Positions 63,981 through 64,000 of a DNA stretch of 64,000 nt are shown here, piece by piece; the first letter of the stretch is position 1, and each line of letters begins with the position of its first letter. Location of the stretch: positions 1,887,046 through 1,951,045 of the forward strand of contig VZTI01000933.1 of assembly GCA_013397865.1 (NCBI GenBank), read 5' to 3'. Source of the DNA: Struthidea cinerea (lineage: Eukaryota; Chordata; Aves; Passeriformes; Corcoracidae). Both the position numbers and the translations under genes were made by a program. The notes below the pieces were generated by a model that saw only the letters and a program-made list of their open reading frames with translations, was not told where the DNA came from and searched no databases.

Positions 63981-64000
63981 CTGCGGGCAAACGGGACGCG
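63840..64000 (-). promoter_or_regulatory. RHOBTB1: CpG-rich edge, probable RHOBTB1 promoter/first exon region
   Basis: CpG density rises toward the right edge. Reading the - strand, a donor-like CGCAG/GTGCGC puts a possible exon end at 63981, so the first noncoding exon would run from beyond the window to there. The transcription start and most of the island lie outside. The open frame 63558-63980 starts within this putative intron and is probably not translated. Confidence 0.4.

Overview
The window looks like nuclear DNA of a bird, probably a songbird. It has vertebrate-style split genes with GT-AG introns, truncated CR1 retrotransposon ends of the avian type, solo LTRs, and two proteins very close to the known vertebrate CDK1 and RHOBTB1. 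The two genes lie next to each other here in convergent orientation, which fits my memory that they are neighbours in other amniotes. No bacterial or viral genome, CRISPR array, rRNA or tRNA was found. The passerine assignment is inference.

Positions 1-8.5 kb hold a complete CDK1 gene on the + strand. It has a CpG-rich 5' end with a noncoding first exon, seven coding exons (302 residues) and a polyA signal at 8496. Every exon junction keeps the reading frame, and the regulatory residues T14, Y15 and T161 are present.

Positions 8.5-29 kb are a gene-poor spacer. It holds one CR1 fragment, two older interspersed-repeat fragments, and two 388-bp solo LTRs of one family in inverted orientation (19222-19609 and 20169-20556), each with its own target-site duplication. 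It also has a few regulatory-looking motifs: a CTCF-like site, a palindromic ONECUT-type site and a doubled homeodomain/GATA-type motif. The most novel item is a candidate short transcription unit at 18.2-19.6 kb. It has a TATA box, good splice sites and a small open reading frame, and its only nearby polyA signal lies inside the first LTR.

Positions 29-64 kb hold RHOBTB1 on the - strand: nine coding exons (693 residues), a 3' UTR of about 2.1 kb ending near 28970, and an 11-kb 5' intron. That intron leads to a CpG-rich segment at the right edge, where the first noncoding exon probably begins. Its two largest introns (about 11.8 and 11 kb) carry a CR1 copy, a short LTR-like element, a G-quadruplex motif, simple repeats and a perfect MEF2-type site.

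Functionally, CDK1 is the mitotic cyclin-dependent kinase, and RHOBTB1 is an atypical Rho-family/BTB adaptor for Cullin-3 ubiquitin ligases. Nothing in the sequence suggests that the two are co-regulated.
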